Shown here in pieces: positions 18,537 through 26,575 of a stretch of DNA of 64,000 nt; the first letter of the stretch is position 1; the number at the start of each line of letters is the position of its first letter. The stretch covers positions 155,295 to 219,294 of the forward strand of contig CAMLMV010000006.1 in assembly GCA_946481275.1 (NCBI GenBank). The letters are read 5' to 3'. The notes under the pieces are model-generated. The model ran no database searches. It was not told the origin of the DNA and worked only from the letters and a program-made list of their open reading frames with translations. Made by a program: the position numbers and the translations under genes. Origin of the DNA: an uncultured Massilia sp. (GTDB taxonomy: Bacteria > Pseudomonadota > Gammaproteobacteria > Burkholderiales > Burkholderiaceae).

Positions 18537-18661
18537 CCCCCGACGCGAAATGGGCGGTCACGCCCGTCCCATAGCTTTCCTGATCCCTGCTCGATCCCAC
18601 GCAGCCTGCGGGCGGCGCGTTTGCGCTCGCGTGCAATCCATTAACGGACAGAGAGAACATC

Positions 18662-20032
18662 ATGGCTATCCGCGACAATTTTTCATACAACGACATGGAC
18701 GAGTGGCTCAACGGTAAACGAGTCACCGAAATCGAATGCCTGGTGCCCGACCTGACGGGCGTCGCGCGTGGAAAAATCCTCCCGCGCGTAAAATTCACCG
18801 AGGACCGCGGCATGCGCCTGCCGGAAATCGTGCTGGGCATGACCGTGACCGGCAATTCGCCGTCCGACGACGACGCCTTCGACCGCGCGATCTCGACGAC
18901 CGACCGCGACATGATCCTGAAGGCCGACCCGGGCACGATCACGATGGTGCCGTGGGCCGTCGACCCGACGGCGCAGGTGATCCACGACTGCTATTTCTCC
19001 GACGGCAAGCTGGTCGACTTCGCCCCGCGCAGCGTGCTGCGCCGCGTGCTGAAGCTGTACGAGAAAAAGGGATGGAAGCCGCTCGTCGCGCCTGAACTGG
19101 AGTTTTATCTCACCGCGAAGAACATCGACCCCGACCTGCCGCTGGCCGCCCCGATCGGCCGCAGCGGACGCTCCGAGACGAGCCGCCAGGTTTACAGCAT
19201 CGACGCCGTCAACGAATTCGATCCGCTGTTCGAGGACATCTACGATTACTGCGACATGATGGGCCTCGACGTCGACACCCTGATCCACGAAATCGGTGCG
19301 GGCCAGATGGAAATCAATTTCCAGCACGGCGAACCGCTGGGCCTCGCGGACAAGGTGTTCTATTTCAAGCGCACCCTGCGCGAAGCGGCTTTAAAACACG
19401 ACATGTACGCCACCTTCATGGCCAAGCCGATGGCTGGCGAGCCCGGCTCGGCGATGCACGTGCACCAGAGCGTCGTCGACGCGGAATCCGGCCGCAATAT
19501 CTTCAGCAATGTGGACGGATCGCCGTCCGACCTGTTCCGCCACTATATCGGCGGCCTGCAGAAATACATGCCGTCCGCGATGGCGATCGTCGCGCCGTAC
19601 GTGAATTCCTACCGCCGCATCGTGCGCCACACGGCCGCCCCGATCAACCTGCAATGGGGCGTGGACAACCGCACCGTGGGCTTTCGCGTGCCCGTGTCCG
19701 GCTCGCAGGACCGGCGCGTGGAAAACCGCGTGATCGGCGCCGACGCCAATCCTTACCTTGCCCTCGCCGTCACGCTCGCGTGCGGCTACCTCGGCATCCA
19801 GGAACAGCTGGAACCGACGCCGATGGTCGAAGGCAGCGCCTACAAGATGAAGGTCGAGCTGCCGCAGGGCCTGTCCGAAGCGCTGACCCTGCTGCGCGGC
19901 GAAGACCGCTTGCGCGACATCCTCGGCGAGCGCTTCATCGACGTCTATTCCGCAGTCAAGGAACTGGAGCACCAGGAATTTATGACGGTCATTAGCCCGT
20001 GGGAACGGGAACATCTGTTACTGCACGTATGA
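18662..20032 (+). CDS. puuA: Gamma-glutamylputrescine synthetase (glutamine synthetase family), copy 1
   Basis: PuuA ligates glutamate to putrescine using ATP, the entry step of the Puu route. The 456-residue protein has the glutamine synthetase fold: VPDLTGVARGKILPR near residue 28, ELEFYLTAKN, the catalytic GAGQMEINFQHG, and AKPMAGEPGSAMHVHQS. RVENRVIGADANPYLALA and the terminal PWEREHLLLHV fit the PuuA/GlnA3-like subgroup. It lacks the adenylylation Tyr loop typical of GlnA. The ATG at 18662 has AGAGAG upstream. A paralogue of similar length lies at 26576-27922. Confidence 0.88.
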   Translation: MAIRDNFSYNDMDEWLNGKRVTEIECLVPDLTGVARGKILPRVKFTEDRGMRLPEIVLGMTVTGNSPSDDDAFDRAISTTDRDMILKADPGTITMVPWAVDPTAQVIHDCYFSDGKLVDFAPRSVLRRVLKLYEKKGWKPLVAPELEFYLTAKNIDPDLPLAAPIGRSGRSETSRQVYSIDAVNEFDPLFEDIYDYCDMMGLDVDTLIHEIGAGQMEINFQHGEPLGLADKVFYFKRTLREAALKHDMYATFMAKPMAGEPGSAMHVHQSVVDAESGRNIFSNVDGSPSDLFRHYIGGLQKYMPSAMAIVAPYVNSYRRIVRHTAAPINLQWGVDNRTVGFRVPVSGSQDRRVENRVIGADANPYLALAVTLACGYLGIQEQLEPTPMVEGSAYKMKVELPQGLSEALTLLRGEDRLRDILGERFIDVYSAVKELEHQEFMTVISPWEREHLLLHV

Positions 20033-20062
20033 CCATGCGACGACGACGACAAGGAGATCATC

Positions 20063-21502
20063 ATGACTTTCGACACCATGGCATTCGAGGCAGGCCTGCG
20101 CGCGCCGGTCCGTGAGGACCTTGATACGGCCGCATTGCAACGGCTCGACAGCGCCCACTTCCTGCACCCGTTCACCGACCACGGCGCCCTGAGCACGAAG
20201 GGCGCGCGCGTGATGGTGCGCGGCGAGGGCATCTACCTGTGGGATTCGGACGGCAACAAAACCATCGACGGCATGTCCGGCCTGTGGTGCGTGAACGTGG
20301 GCTATGGCCGCACGTCCATCACGCAAGCGGTCGCGCGGCAGATGGATGTTTTACCGTTCTACAACAGCTTCTTCAACACGACGAACGTGCCGGCCGTGAA
20401 GCTGGCGGAAAAGCTGGCGGGCCTGGCACCGCCCGGGTTCGAGCACGTGTTCTTCACGAGCTCCGGTTCCGAGGCGAACGACACGGCGCTGCGCATGGTG
20501 TGGCGCTACTGGCAGCTGATGGGCCAGCCGGAGCGGCAGATCGTCATCAGCCGGCGCAACGCCTACCACGGCAGCACGGTTGCCGGGGCGTCGCTGGGCG
20601 GCATGGCGGCCATGCACGCCCAGGGCGCGCTGCCGATCCCGCACATCCACCACATCGAGCAACCGCATTTCGGCGAGCACGGCCGCGGCCTGTCGGAAGC
20701 GGAATTCGGGCTGCTGGCCGCCGACTGGCTCGAACAAAAGATCCTGGAACTGGGACCGGACAAGGTCGCCGCGTTCATCGGCGAACCGGTGCAGGGCGCG
20801 GGCGGCGTCGTCATCCCGCCGCAGACGTACTGGCCGCAAATCCAGCGCATCTGCGACACCTACGGCATCCTGCTCATCTCGGACGAGGTCATCTGCGGCT
20901 TCGGCCGCCTCGGCACGTGGTTCGGCAGCGAGCGCATGGGCACGCGGCCGGACCTGATCCCGTTCGCGAAGGGCGTCACGTCGGGCTATGTGCCGCTGGG
21001 CGGCGTGCTGGTCGGCGAACGGGTGGCGCGCGCGCTGATCGAGCGCGGCGGCGATTTCAATCACGGTTTTACCTATTCCGGCCACCCCGTCGCCTGCGCG
21101 GCGGCGCTGGAGAACCTGCGCATCATCGAAGAGGAGAAACTGGTCGACAAGGTCGCACGCGAGACGGGGCCGCATCTGAAAGCCGCGTTCGCGCGGCTGG
21201 CCGAGCACCCGCTCGTGGGGCACGCGGAAAGCATCGGCATGGCGGCCGGCCTGAATCTCGTGCGGCGCAAGGGCGCGACGGTGCACGACTGCGAACCGTT
21301 CGCGCGCGACCTGGCGGTGGGCATGGTGTGCCGGCAGCACATGTTCGACAACGGCGTCATCATGCGTGCCGTCGGGGACCGGATGATCGTCGCGCCACCG
21401 CTCGTGATGACTTGCACGCAGATCGACGAGATGGTGGCGCGGATACGGGATTGCCTCGACCTGACGCTGGCGGACGTCGCTGGTCGCGGCTGGATAGGGT
21501 AA
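20063..21502 (+). CDS. spuC: Putrescine-type aminotransferase (class III)
   Basis: This 479-residue PLP enzyme of aminotransferase class III most resembles SpuC-type polyamine:pyruvate aminotransferases, which convert putrescine to 4-aminobutanal. Visible landmarks: HFLHPFTDH near residue 33, SGLWCVNVGYG, FFNTTNVPA, FTSSGSEANDTALRMV, the Asp of the PLP ring in LLISDEVICGFGRLG, and the Schiff-base Lys in FAKGVTSGYVPLGG. TYSGHPVACAAAL completes the active site. AAGGAGATCATC precedes the ATG, 30 bases after puuA, so it is probably in the same operon. Precise amine specificity is inferred from context. Confidence 0.9.
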   Translation: MTFDTMAFEAGLRAPVREDLDTAALQRLDSAHFLHPFTDHGALSTKGARVMVRGEGIYLWDSDGNKTIDGMSGLWCVNVGYGRTSITQAVARQMDVLPFYNSFFNTTNVPAVKLAEKLAGLAPPGFEHVFFTSSGSEANDTALRMVWRYWQLMGQPERQIVISRRNAYHGSTVAGASLGGMAAMHAQGALPIPHIHHIEQPHFGEHGRGLSEAEFGLLAADWLEQKILELGPDKVAAFIGEPVQGAGGVVIPPQTYWPQIQRICDTYGILLISDEVICGFGRLGTWFGSERMGTRPDLIPFAKGVTSGYVPLGGVLVGERVARALIERGGDFNHGFTYSGHPVACAAALENLRIIEEEKLVDKVARETGPHLKAAFARLAEHPLVGHAESIGMAAGLNLVRRKGATVHDCEPFARDLAVGMVCRQHMFDNGVIMRAVGDRMIVAPPLVMTCTQIDEMVARIRDCLDLTLADVAGRGWIG

Positions 21503-22960
21503 TTACGCGCTGACCGCCGTCTTGTGCGGCTCGTGTCGGTTCTTGAGCACCTGCGGCGCCAGCGACCCGATGAACATGCCGGCAAACGCCGCCAGCAGGC
21601 CCGCCAGCTGGCCCGGGAAGGCCTCGCCCAGCGACGAGACCTGCGGGAAGAACACGATCCACGTGGCGATGCCGGCGACCAGCGACAGGATCGCGCCCTG
21701 CGTCGTCGCGCGCTTCCAGTACAGGCCGGTGACGAGCGGCACGAAGGCGCCGACGAGCGTCACCTGGTATGCCGACGACACGAGGTCGTAGATCGACGTG
21801 CCCTTCATCGCGATGGCGTACGCCAGCACGAGCGAGGCGAACACGACGATGGTGACGCGCATCGCGAGCAGTTGCTGGCGGTCGCTCATGCCCGGACGCA
21901 GGTTCTTGAGGATGTTTTCTGTGAAGCTGGTCGACGGGGCCAGCAGGGTGGCGGACGACGTGCTCTTGATGGCGGACAGCAGGGCGCCGAAGAACAGGAT
22001 CTGCATGATCAGCGGCATCTTCGTCATCACGAACGTGGGCAGCACGCGCTGGTAGTCGCTCTTGGCCAGTTCCAGCGCGTCATTGCCCATCACGATCACG
22101 GCGCAGGCGACGACGAACATCGGCACGAACGCGAAGATGATGTAGCTGGCGCCGCCGATCACGGCGCCGGCGCGGGCCGTCGGGGCGTTCTTGGCCGACA
22201 TCACGCGCTGGTAGACGTCCTGCTGCGGAATCGAGCCCAGCATCATCGTCACGGCAGAGCCGACGAAGAAGGCGATATCCGTGAACTTCGGTTCCGGCAG
22301 GAAGTGCCACAGGTTCGCGTTATTGGCCATGTCGATGACGGCACCAGTGCCGCCGGCCAGTTTCGCCGAGAACACGGCGATGATGGACAGGCCGACCACC
22401 AGCACGATCATCTGGATGAAGTCGGTGATCGCGACGGCGAGGAAGCCGCCGATGACGACGTAGATCAGCACGGCGAGCGTGCCGACGATCATGCCGGCCG
22501 TCTCCGACATCGCGCCGTTCGTCAGCACGGAAAACACGAGGCCCAGCGCCGTGATCTGTGCAGCCACCCAGCCGAGGTAGGACAGGATGATGGCGGCCGA
22601 GCAAAAGACTTCGATGCCCTTGCCGTAGCGGGCGCGGTAGTAGTCGCCGATGGTGAGCAGGTTCAGTTTATACAGGCGGGCGGCGAAGAACAGGCCGACG
22701 AGGATCAGGCAGGTGCCGGCGCCGAACGGGTCTTCCACCAGCGCGCCCAGGCCGCCCTGCACGAATTTCGCCGGGATGCCCATCACGGTTTCGGCGCCGA
22801 ACCACGTGGCGAACGTCGTCGTGATCACCATGATCAGCGGCAGGCTGCGGCCGGCGACGGCGAAGTCGGACGTGTCCTTGATCCGCGTGCCGGCCCAGAC
22901 GCCCAGGCCGAGCGTGCCGAGCAGGTAGAGCACGACGGACGTAATCAGGATGGTGTTCAT
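21503..22960 (-). CDS. Sodium:solute symporter (SSS family), probable polyamine-pathway transporter
   Basis: A 485-residue sodium-coupled importer of the SSS family with about 13 membrane helices. The start at 22960 (MNTILITSVVLYLLGTLGLG) is chosen because a longer frame adds a non-homologous leader. TFATWFGAETVMGIPAKF and IGDYYRARYGKG correspond to helices 2-3 of the fold, and SAIKSTSSATLLAPSTSFTEN lies in the Na-site helix. The solute is unknown; its place between spuC and puuC suggests putrescine, GABA or a related amine. Its stop abuts the spuC stop (TAATTA). Confidence 0.85.
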   Translation of the reverse strand: MNTILITSVVLYLLGTLGLGVWAGTRIKDTSDFAVAGRSLPLIMVITTTFATWFGAETVMGIPAKFVQGGLGALVEDPFGAGTCLILVGLFFAARLYKLNLLTIGDYYRARYGKGIEVFCSAAIILSYLGWVAAQITALGLVFSVLTNGAMSETAGMIVGTLAVLIYVVIGGFLAVAITDFIQMIVLVVGLSIIAVFSAKLAGGTGAVIDMANNANLWHFLPEPKFTDIAFFVGSAVTMMLGSIPQQDVYQRVMSAKNAPTARAGAVIGGASYIIFAFVPMFVVACAVIVMGNDALELAKSDYQRVLPTFVMTKMPLIMQILFFGALLSAIKSTSSATLLAPSTSFTENILKNLRPGMSDRQQLLAMRVTIVVFASLVLAYAIAMKGTSIYDLVSSAYQVTLVGAFVPLVTGLYWKRATTQGAILSLVAGIATWIVFFPQVSSLGEAFPGQLAGLLAAFAGMFIGSLAPQVLKNRHEPHKTAVSA

Positions 22961-23096
22961 ATCGGTGTGCTCCGGGCGCGCAATAGAAAATGCGGGTGGG
23001 AAAAATTCGCGATTATAGCGGCAGAAATCGGCATTTGGATCGATTTTGTTTGCTAGTATCGGCCTGACAACAAGTTGTAATCCGCACGGAGACATT

Positions 23097-24581
23097 ATGA
23101 CCACGCCAAGCTGGCATGAACGATCCAAAACGGTGCAGATCGACGGCCGCGCCGTCATCGGAGGCCGGCGCGTAGCCGCCGTCTCCGGTGCCCGTTTCGA
23201 CAATATCTCCCCCATCGACGGCCGCATCCTCGGCGAGGTCGCCCGCTGCGACGCGGCCGACGTCGACGCGGCCGTCGCCAGCGCCCGCGCCGCGTTCGAG
23301 GACGGCCGCTGGGCCGGCAAGGCCCCGGCCGAGCGCAAGCGCACCCTGATCCGCTTCGCCGACCTGATGCTCGCGCACGAGGACGAGCTGGCCCTGCTGG
23401 AAACCCTCGACATGGGCAAGCCCATCCGCTACAGCAAGAGCGTGGACGTGCGGCTCGCGCAGAACTGCATCCGCTGGTACGGCGAGGCCATCGACAAGAT
23501 CTACGACCAGGTCGCGCCGAGCCCGCGGGACAGCCTCGCGCTGATCACGCGCGAACCCGTTGGCGTCGTCGCCGCCATCATCCCGTGGAATTATCCGATG
23601 CTGATGGCCGCGTGGAAGATCGGCCCGGCGCTGGCAAGCGGCAACAGCGTCGTTTTAAAACCGTCGGAAAAGGCGCCGTTGACGTCGCTGCGGCTGGCCG
23701 AGCTGGCGCTGGAGGCGGGCGTGCCGGAAGGCGTGTTCAACGTGCTGCCCGGCTATGGCGACGAGGCGGGCCGCGCGCTTGCGCTGCACATGGATGTCGA
23801 CTGCATCGGTTTTACCGGTTCCACGCGCGTGGGAAAACAGATCCTGCAGATGGCGGGGCAGTCGAACCTGAAACGCGCGTGGACGGAGCTGGGCGGCAAG
23901 TCCGCCAACATCGTGTGCGCGGACTGTCCCGACCTCGACGCGGCCGTCGCGGGCGCCATCGGCTCCATCTATTTCAACCAGGGCGAAAGCTGCAATGCGC
24001 CGTCGCGGCTGTTCGTCGAAGAGTCAATCCGGGAAGCGTTCCTCGACAAGGCCCTCGGCCTGATCCCGCAATACGCGCCCGGCGATCCGCTCGACGAGTC
24101 CACGGTGATGGGCGCGATCGTCGATTCGATCCAGATGAAGACGGTGCTCGGCTTCATCGAGGACGGCAAGGCGGCCGGCGCGCGCCTGCTCGCGGGCGGC
24201 AACGCGGCGCGCGCGGAGACGGGCGGCCTGTACATCGAGCCCACGCTGTTCGACGGCGTGGACGAAACGATGCGCATCGCGCGCGAGGAAATCTTCGGGC
24301 CCGTGCTGTCCGTGCTGTCGTTCACCGACCTCGACGAGGCGGTGCGCCAGGCCAACGCGACGCCATACGGCCTCGCGGCGGCCGTGTGGACGTCCGACAT
24401 GAGCAAGGCGATCCGCACGTCACGCGCGCTCCGTGCCGGCACGGTGCACGTGAACCAGTACGACAACGACGACATCACGGTGCCGTTCGGCGGCTACAAG
24501 CAGTCGGGCAATGGGCGGGACAAATCGCTGCACGCGTTCGACAAGTACACGGAGCTCAAGACGACGTGGATCCAGATCTGA
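23097..24581 (+). CDS. puuC: Gamma-glutamyl-gamma-aminobutyraldehyde dehydrogenase
   Basis: The 494-residue aldehyde dehydrogenase fits PuuC/AldH, which oxidises gamma-glutamyl-gamma-aminobutyraldehyde (or 4-aminobutanal) with NAD(P). The ATG at 23097 follows ACGGAGAC. ALDH motifs: IPWNYPMLMAAWKI, FTGSTRVGKQILQ, catalytic Glu in TELGGKSANIVCAD and catalytic Cys in FNQGESCNAPSRLFV. The FNQGE(S/V)C form and the C-terminal QYDNDDITVPFGGYKQSGNGRDKS are characteristic of this subgroup. It runs divergent from the symporter and convergent with the LytTR regulator gene. Confidence 0.92.
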   Translation: MTTPSWHERSKTVQIDGRAVIGGRRVAAVSGARFDNISPIDGRILGEVARCDAADVDAAVASARAAFEDGRWAGKAPAERKRTLIRFADLMLAHEDELALLETLDMGKPIRYSKSVDVRLAQNCIRWYGEAIDKIYDQVAPSPRDSLALITREPVGVVAAIIPWNYPMLMAAWKIGPALASGNSVVLKPSEKAPLTSLRLAELALEAGVPEGVFNVLPGYGDEAGRALALHMDVDCIGFTGSTRVGKQILQMAGQSNLKRAWTELGGKSANIVCADCPDLDAAVAGAIGSIYFNQGESCNAPSRLFVEESIREAFLDKALGLIPQYAPGDPLDESTVMGAIVDSIQMKTVLGFIEDGKAAGARLLAGGNAARAETGGLYIEPTLFDGVDETMRIAREEIFGPVLSVLSFTDLDEAVRQANATPYGLAAAVWTSDMSKAIRTSRALRAGTVHVNQYDNDDITVPFGGYKQSGNGRDKSLHAFDKYTELKTTWIQI

Positions 24582-24594
24582 CCGCGGTCAGATC
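24575..24594. repeat. 20-bp perfect palindrome across two convergent stop codons
   Basis: GATCTGACCGCGGTCAGATC is fully self-complementary. It contains the puuC stop (TGA, 24579-24581) on one strand and the LytTR gene stop (24588-24590) on the other. There is no T-run. It may act as a boundary in both directions or be coincidence. Confidence 0.7.
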
Positions 24595-25340
24595 GCCATC
24601 TCGCGCAGCACCTTCGACGCCTCCCGGCTCGCCGTCAGCACGGCCCCGTCGCGCATCGTGATCTCGAGCTGCGACTGGTCGTCCGCGCGCATGGAATCCA
24701 CGAAGTCGAGGTTCACGAGCGCCGAGCGGTGGATGCGGATGAAGCGGCCCGGGTCGAGCTGGGCTTCCAGTTCCGAGATCCCGATGCGCACGAGGAAGGT
24801 GTGGCCGCGCGCGGCGATCGCCGTGTATTTCGCGTCCGCCTTCAGGTAGGCGATCTCGTTCACGGACAGCGGAAAGATGCGGCCGCGGTCGCGCACGAGG
24901 ATGCGTTCGATGCGGCTCGGCACCCGATCGACCGCCAGCGTGAGCGCGCCGCCGATGACGTCGGGCGCGGGCACGGACGATCCCGGCATCTCCAGCAGGC
25001 GCGCGACGGCCGCGTCGAAGCGGGCGCGCGTAAAAGGTTTCAACAGGTAGTCGACGGCGTTCAGTTCGAACGCGGTCACGGCGTACTGGTCGTACGCGGT
25101 CGTGAACACGATGTCCGGCACGACGGTCAGGCGGCGCAGCACGTCCAGGCCCGTCAGCTCGGGCATCTGGATGTCCATGAAGACGATGTCGGGGCGGATG
25201 CGGTCGATCTGCGCGAGCGCGCTGGCGCCGTCCGCCGCTTCGCCCACGAGGCGCAGGCCCGCGTGGGCATAGATGAAGTCGCGCAGGACGTCGCGCGCGA
25301 GCGGTTCGTCTTCCGCGATGAACACGGTCCGGGCATTCAT
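24588..25340 (-). CDS. LytTR family response regulator
   Basis: A 250-residue DNA-binding response regulator. The receiver domain has Glu10/Asp11 in VFIAEDEPLAR, the phosphorylation Asp56 in IVFMDIQMPELTGLDVL and the Lys of LLKPFTRARF. After a linker comes a LytTR domain (about residues 140-245) with YLKADAKYTAI, GHTFLVRIGISELEAQL and FIRIHRSALVNLDFV. LytTR proteins bind direct-repeat sites. Its ATG overlaps the stop of the kinase gene by 4 bases, making a two-component pair. Targets are likely nearby polyamine genes, but this is inference. Confidence 0.93.
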   Translation of the reverse strand: MNARTVFIAEDEPLARDVLRDFIYAHAGLRLVGEAADGASALAQIDRIRPDIVFMDIQMPELTGLDVLRRLTVVPDIVFTTAYDQYAVTAFELNAVDYLLKPFTRARFDAAVARLLEMPGSSVPAPDVIGGALTLAVDRVPSRIERILVRDRGRIFPLSVNEIAYLKADAKYTAIAARGHTFLVRIGISELEAQLDPGRFIRIHRSALVNLDFVDSMRADDQSQLEITMRDGAVLTASREASKVLREMAI

Positions 25341-26419
25341 GTGAATTCCTTGTCGTTGGCGGCGAGCGGAATGGCCATCGTGACGACGAAGCCGGCGCCC
25401 GGCGCGGTGTCGATGGCGAGGCCCTCCTCGGTGCCGTATTCCAGTTGCAGGCGGCGCTCGACGGTGCGCAGGCCCAGGCCGTTCGACGCGCGCACGCGGC
25501 CGATGTCGGCGCCGGGGCCGTCGTCGCCGACCGACAGCACGAGCTTGCCCGTGCGCGCGTCGAGGCGCGAGCGGATCAGCAGGCGGCCCGGCCGGCTGTG
25601 CGGATTGAAGGCATGCTTGATGCTGTTCTCGACGAGCGGCTGCAGCGACAGCGCGGGCAGCAGGTGGCCGGAGGCGGCATCGTCGAGTTCCCAGTCGACG
25701 TGCAGGCGCGCACCGAGGCGCAGGCTTTCCAGCTCCAGGTAGTCGCGCACGAAGCGCAGTTCGTCGTCCAGCGTGACGCGGTCGTTGCCCGTCTTTTCCG
25801 TGTCCAGCACGTAGCGCAGCATGTCGGAGAACTGGAACAGCGCATTTTCTGCGGCGTTCGGGTCCTTGCGGGTGAGGGCGATGATCGAGTGCAGCGTGTT
25901 GAACAGGAAGTGCGGATTGAGCTTGCTGCGCAGCGCGTTGAGCTCAGTCGCGACGAGCAGCGCGTGCGCCTGCTGCACGGCGACTTCCTGCCGGCGGCGG
26001 GCGTCGTTGGCGCGGATCATGTGGAACATCGTCGCGATGACGCCGTAGCCCATCATCGAATACAGCACGGGCCACACGTAGAACGACAGCGGCTGCGTCG
26101 TCTCGTAGAGCAGTCCTGGCAGTGCGTACGACAGGATGGCATACGTCGGCGCACCCACCACGTGGATCAGGCAGCGCGTCGCGAACGGGACGTGGCGGCG
26201 CTCCATCCAGCCGCTGAGCGGCCAGTGCAGCGCCAGCACGAACGCCTGGGGCACGATCCACAGCATCGGCACCAGGCCGCGCCAGTTGTAGCCGTGCTGG
26301 CTGGAGTCGGCGAGCCGCAGCACGACTGCGAGCAGCAGCATGTACGCGAGCCAGCCGCAGGCGTAGTTGCGCCACATGCGGGTGGTCCTGGGCGGCGTCG
26401 TGGTCGTCAGCTGTTCCAT
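25337..26419 (-). CDS. LytS/YehU-type sensor histidine kinase
   Basis: The 360-residue kinase has about four N-terminal membrane helices (GWLAYMLLLAVVLRL, LVPMLWIVPQAFVLAL, APTYAILSYALPGLL, VWPVLYSMMGYGVIAT), no periplasmic domain of note, and the His_kinase domain with the phospho-acceptor in LNPHFLFNTLHSIIAL. The ATP-binding end has LQPLVENSIKHAF and the G-box VGDDGPGAD / NGLGLRTVERRL. It is the partner of the downstream LytTR regulator. The membrane sensor suggests it detects a small molecule or membrane state; the signal is unknown. Confidence 0.92.
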   Translation of the reverse strand: MEQLTTTTPPRTTRMWRNYACGWLAYMLLLAVVLRLADSSQHGYNWRGLVPMLWIVPQAFVLALHWPLSGWMERRHVPFATRCLIHVVGAPTYAILSYALPGLLYETTQPLSFYVWPVLYSMMGYGVIATMFHMIRANDARRRQEVAVQQAHALLVATELNALRSKLNPHFLFNTLHSIIALTRKDPNAAENALFQFSDMLRYVLDTEKTGNDRVTLDDELRFVRDYLELESLRLGARLHVDWELDDAASGHLLPALSLQPLVENSIKHAFNPHSRPGRLLIRSRLDARTGKLVLSVGDDGPGADIGRVRASNGLGLRTVERRLQLEYGTEEGLAIDTAPGAGFVVTMAIPLAANDKEFT

Positions 26420-26545
26420 TCAGAAAGTATGACGCAGGACGGCGCCCGACGCGATGCCTGTGGCGCGAAGTGCGGTAACGGGGCAACGAATTGCGGAAAA
26501 GAAGACGTCCGACCCGCGCGCGGCCTAAAAATCGCCGATGCTATA

Positions 26546-26564
26546 TTGACTCGCATCGAGTCAA
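26546..26564 (+). promoter_or_regulatory. Perfect dyad at the promoter of the second puuA
   Basis: TTGACTCG-CAT-CGAGTCAA is a perfect 8-bp inverted repeat with a 3-base centre. It ends 11 bases before the puuA2 ATG and abuts a TATATT hexamer (26542-26547) that could be the -10 element, so a bound repressor would block initiation. It could equally form an RNA hairpin close to the start codon. No other copy was seen near the puu genes. Confidence 0.65.
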
Positions 26565-26575
26565 GCGAGAGCGTA

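Noticed and set aside
21524..23056. Plus-strand frame opposite the sodium:solute symporter
   Set aside because: The peptide is a His/Arg/Asp-rich low-complexity product typical of an antisense shadow, while the other strand encodes a well-formed membrane protein.
26420..26575. Possible SOS box or riboswitch before puuA2
   Set aside because: The dyad TTGACTCG-CAT-CGAGTCAA does not match CTGT-N8-ACAG, and I could find no riboswitch core.
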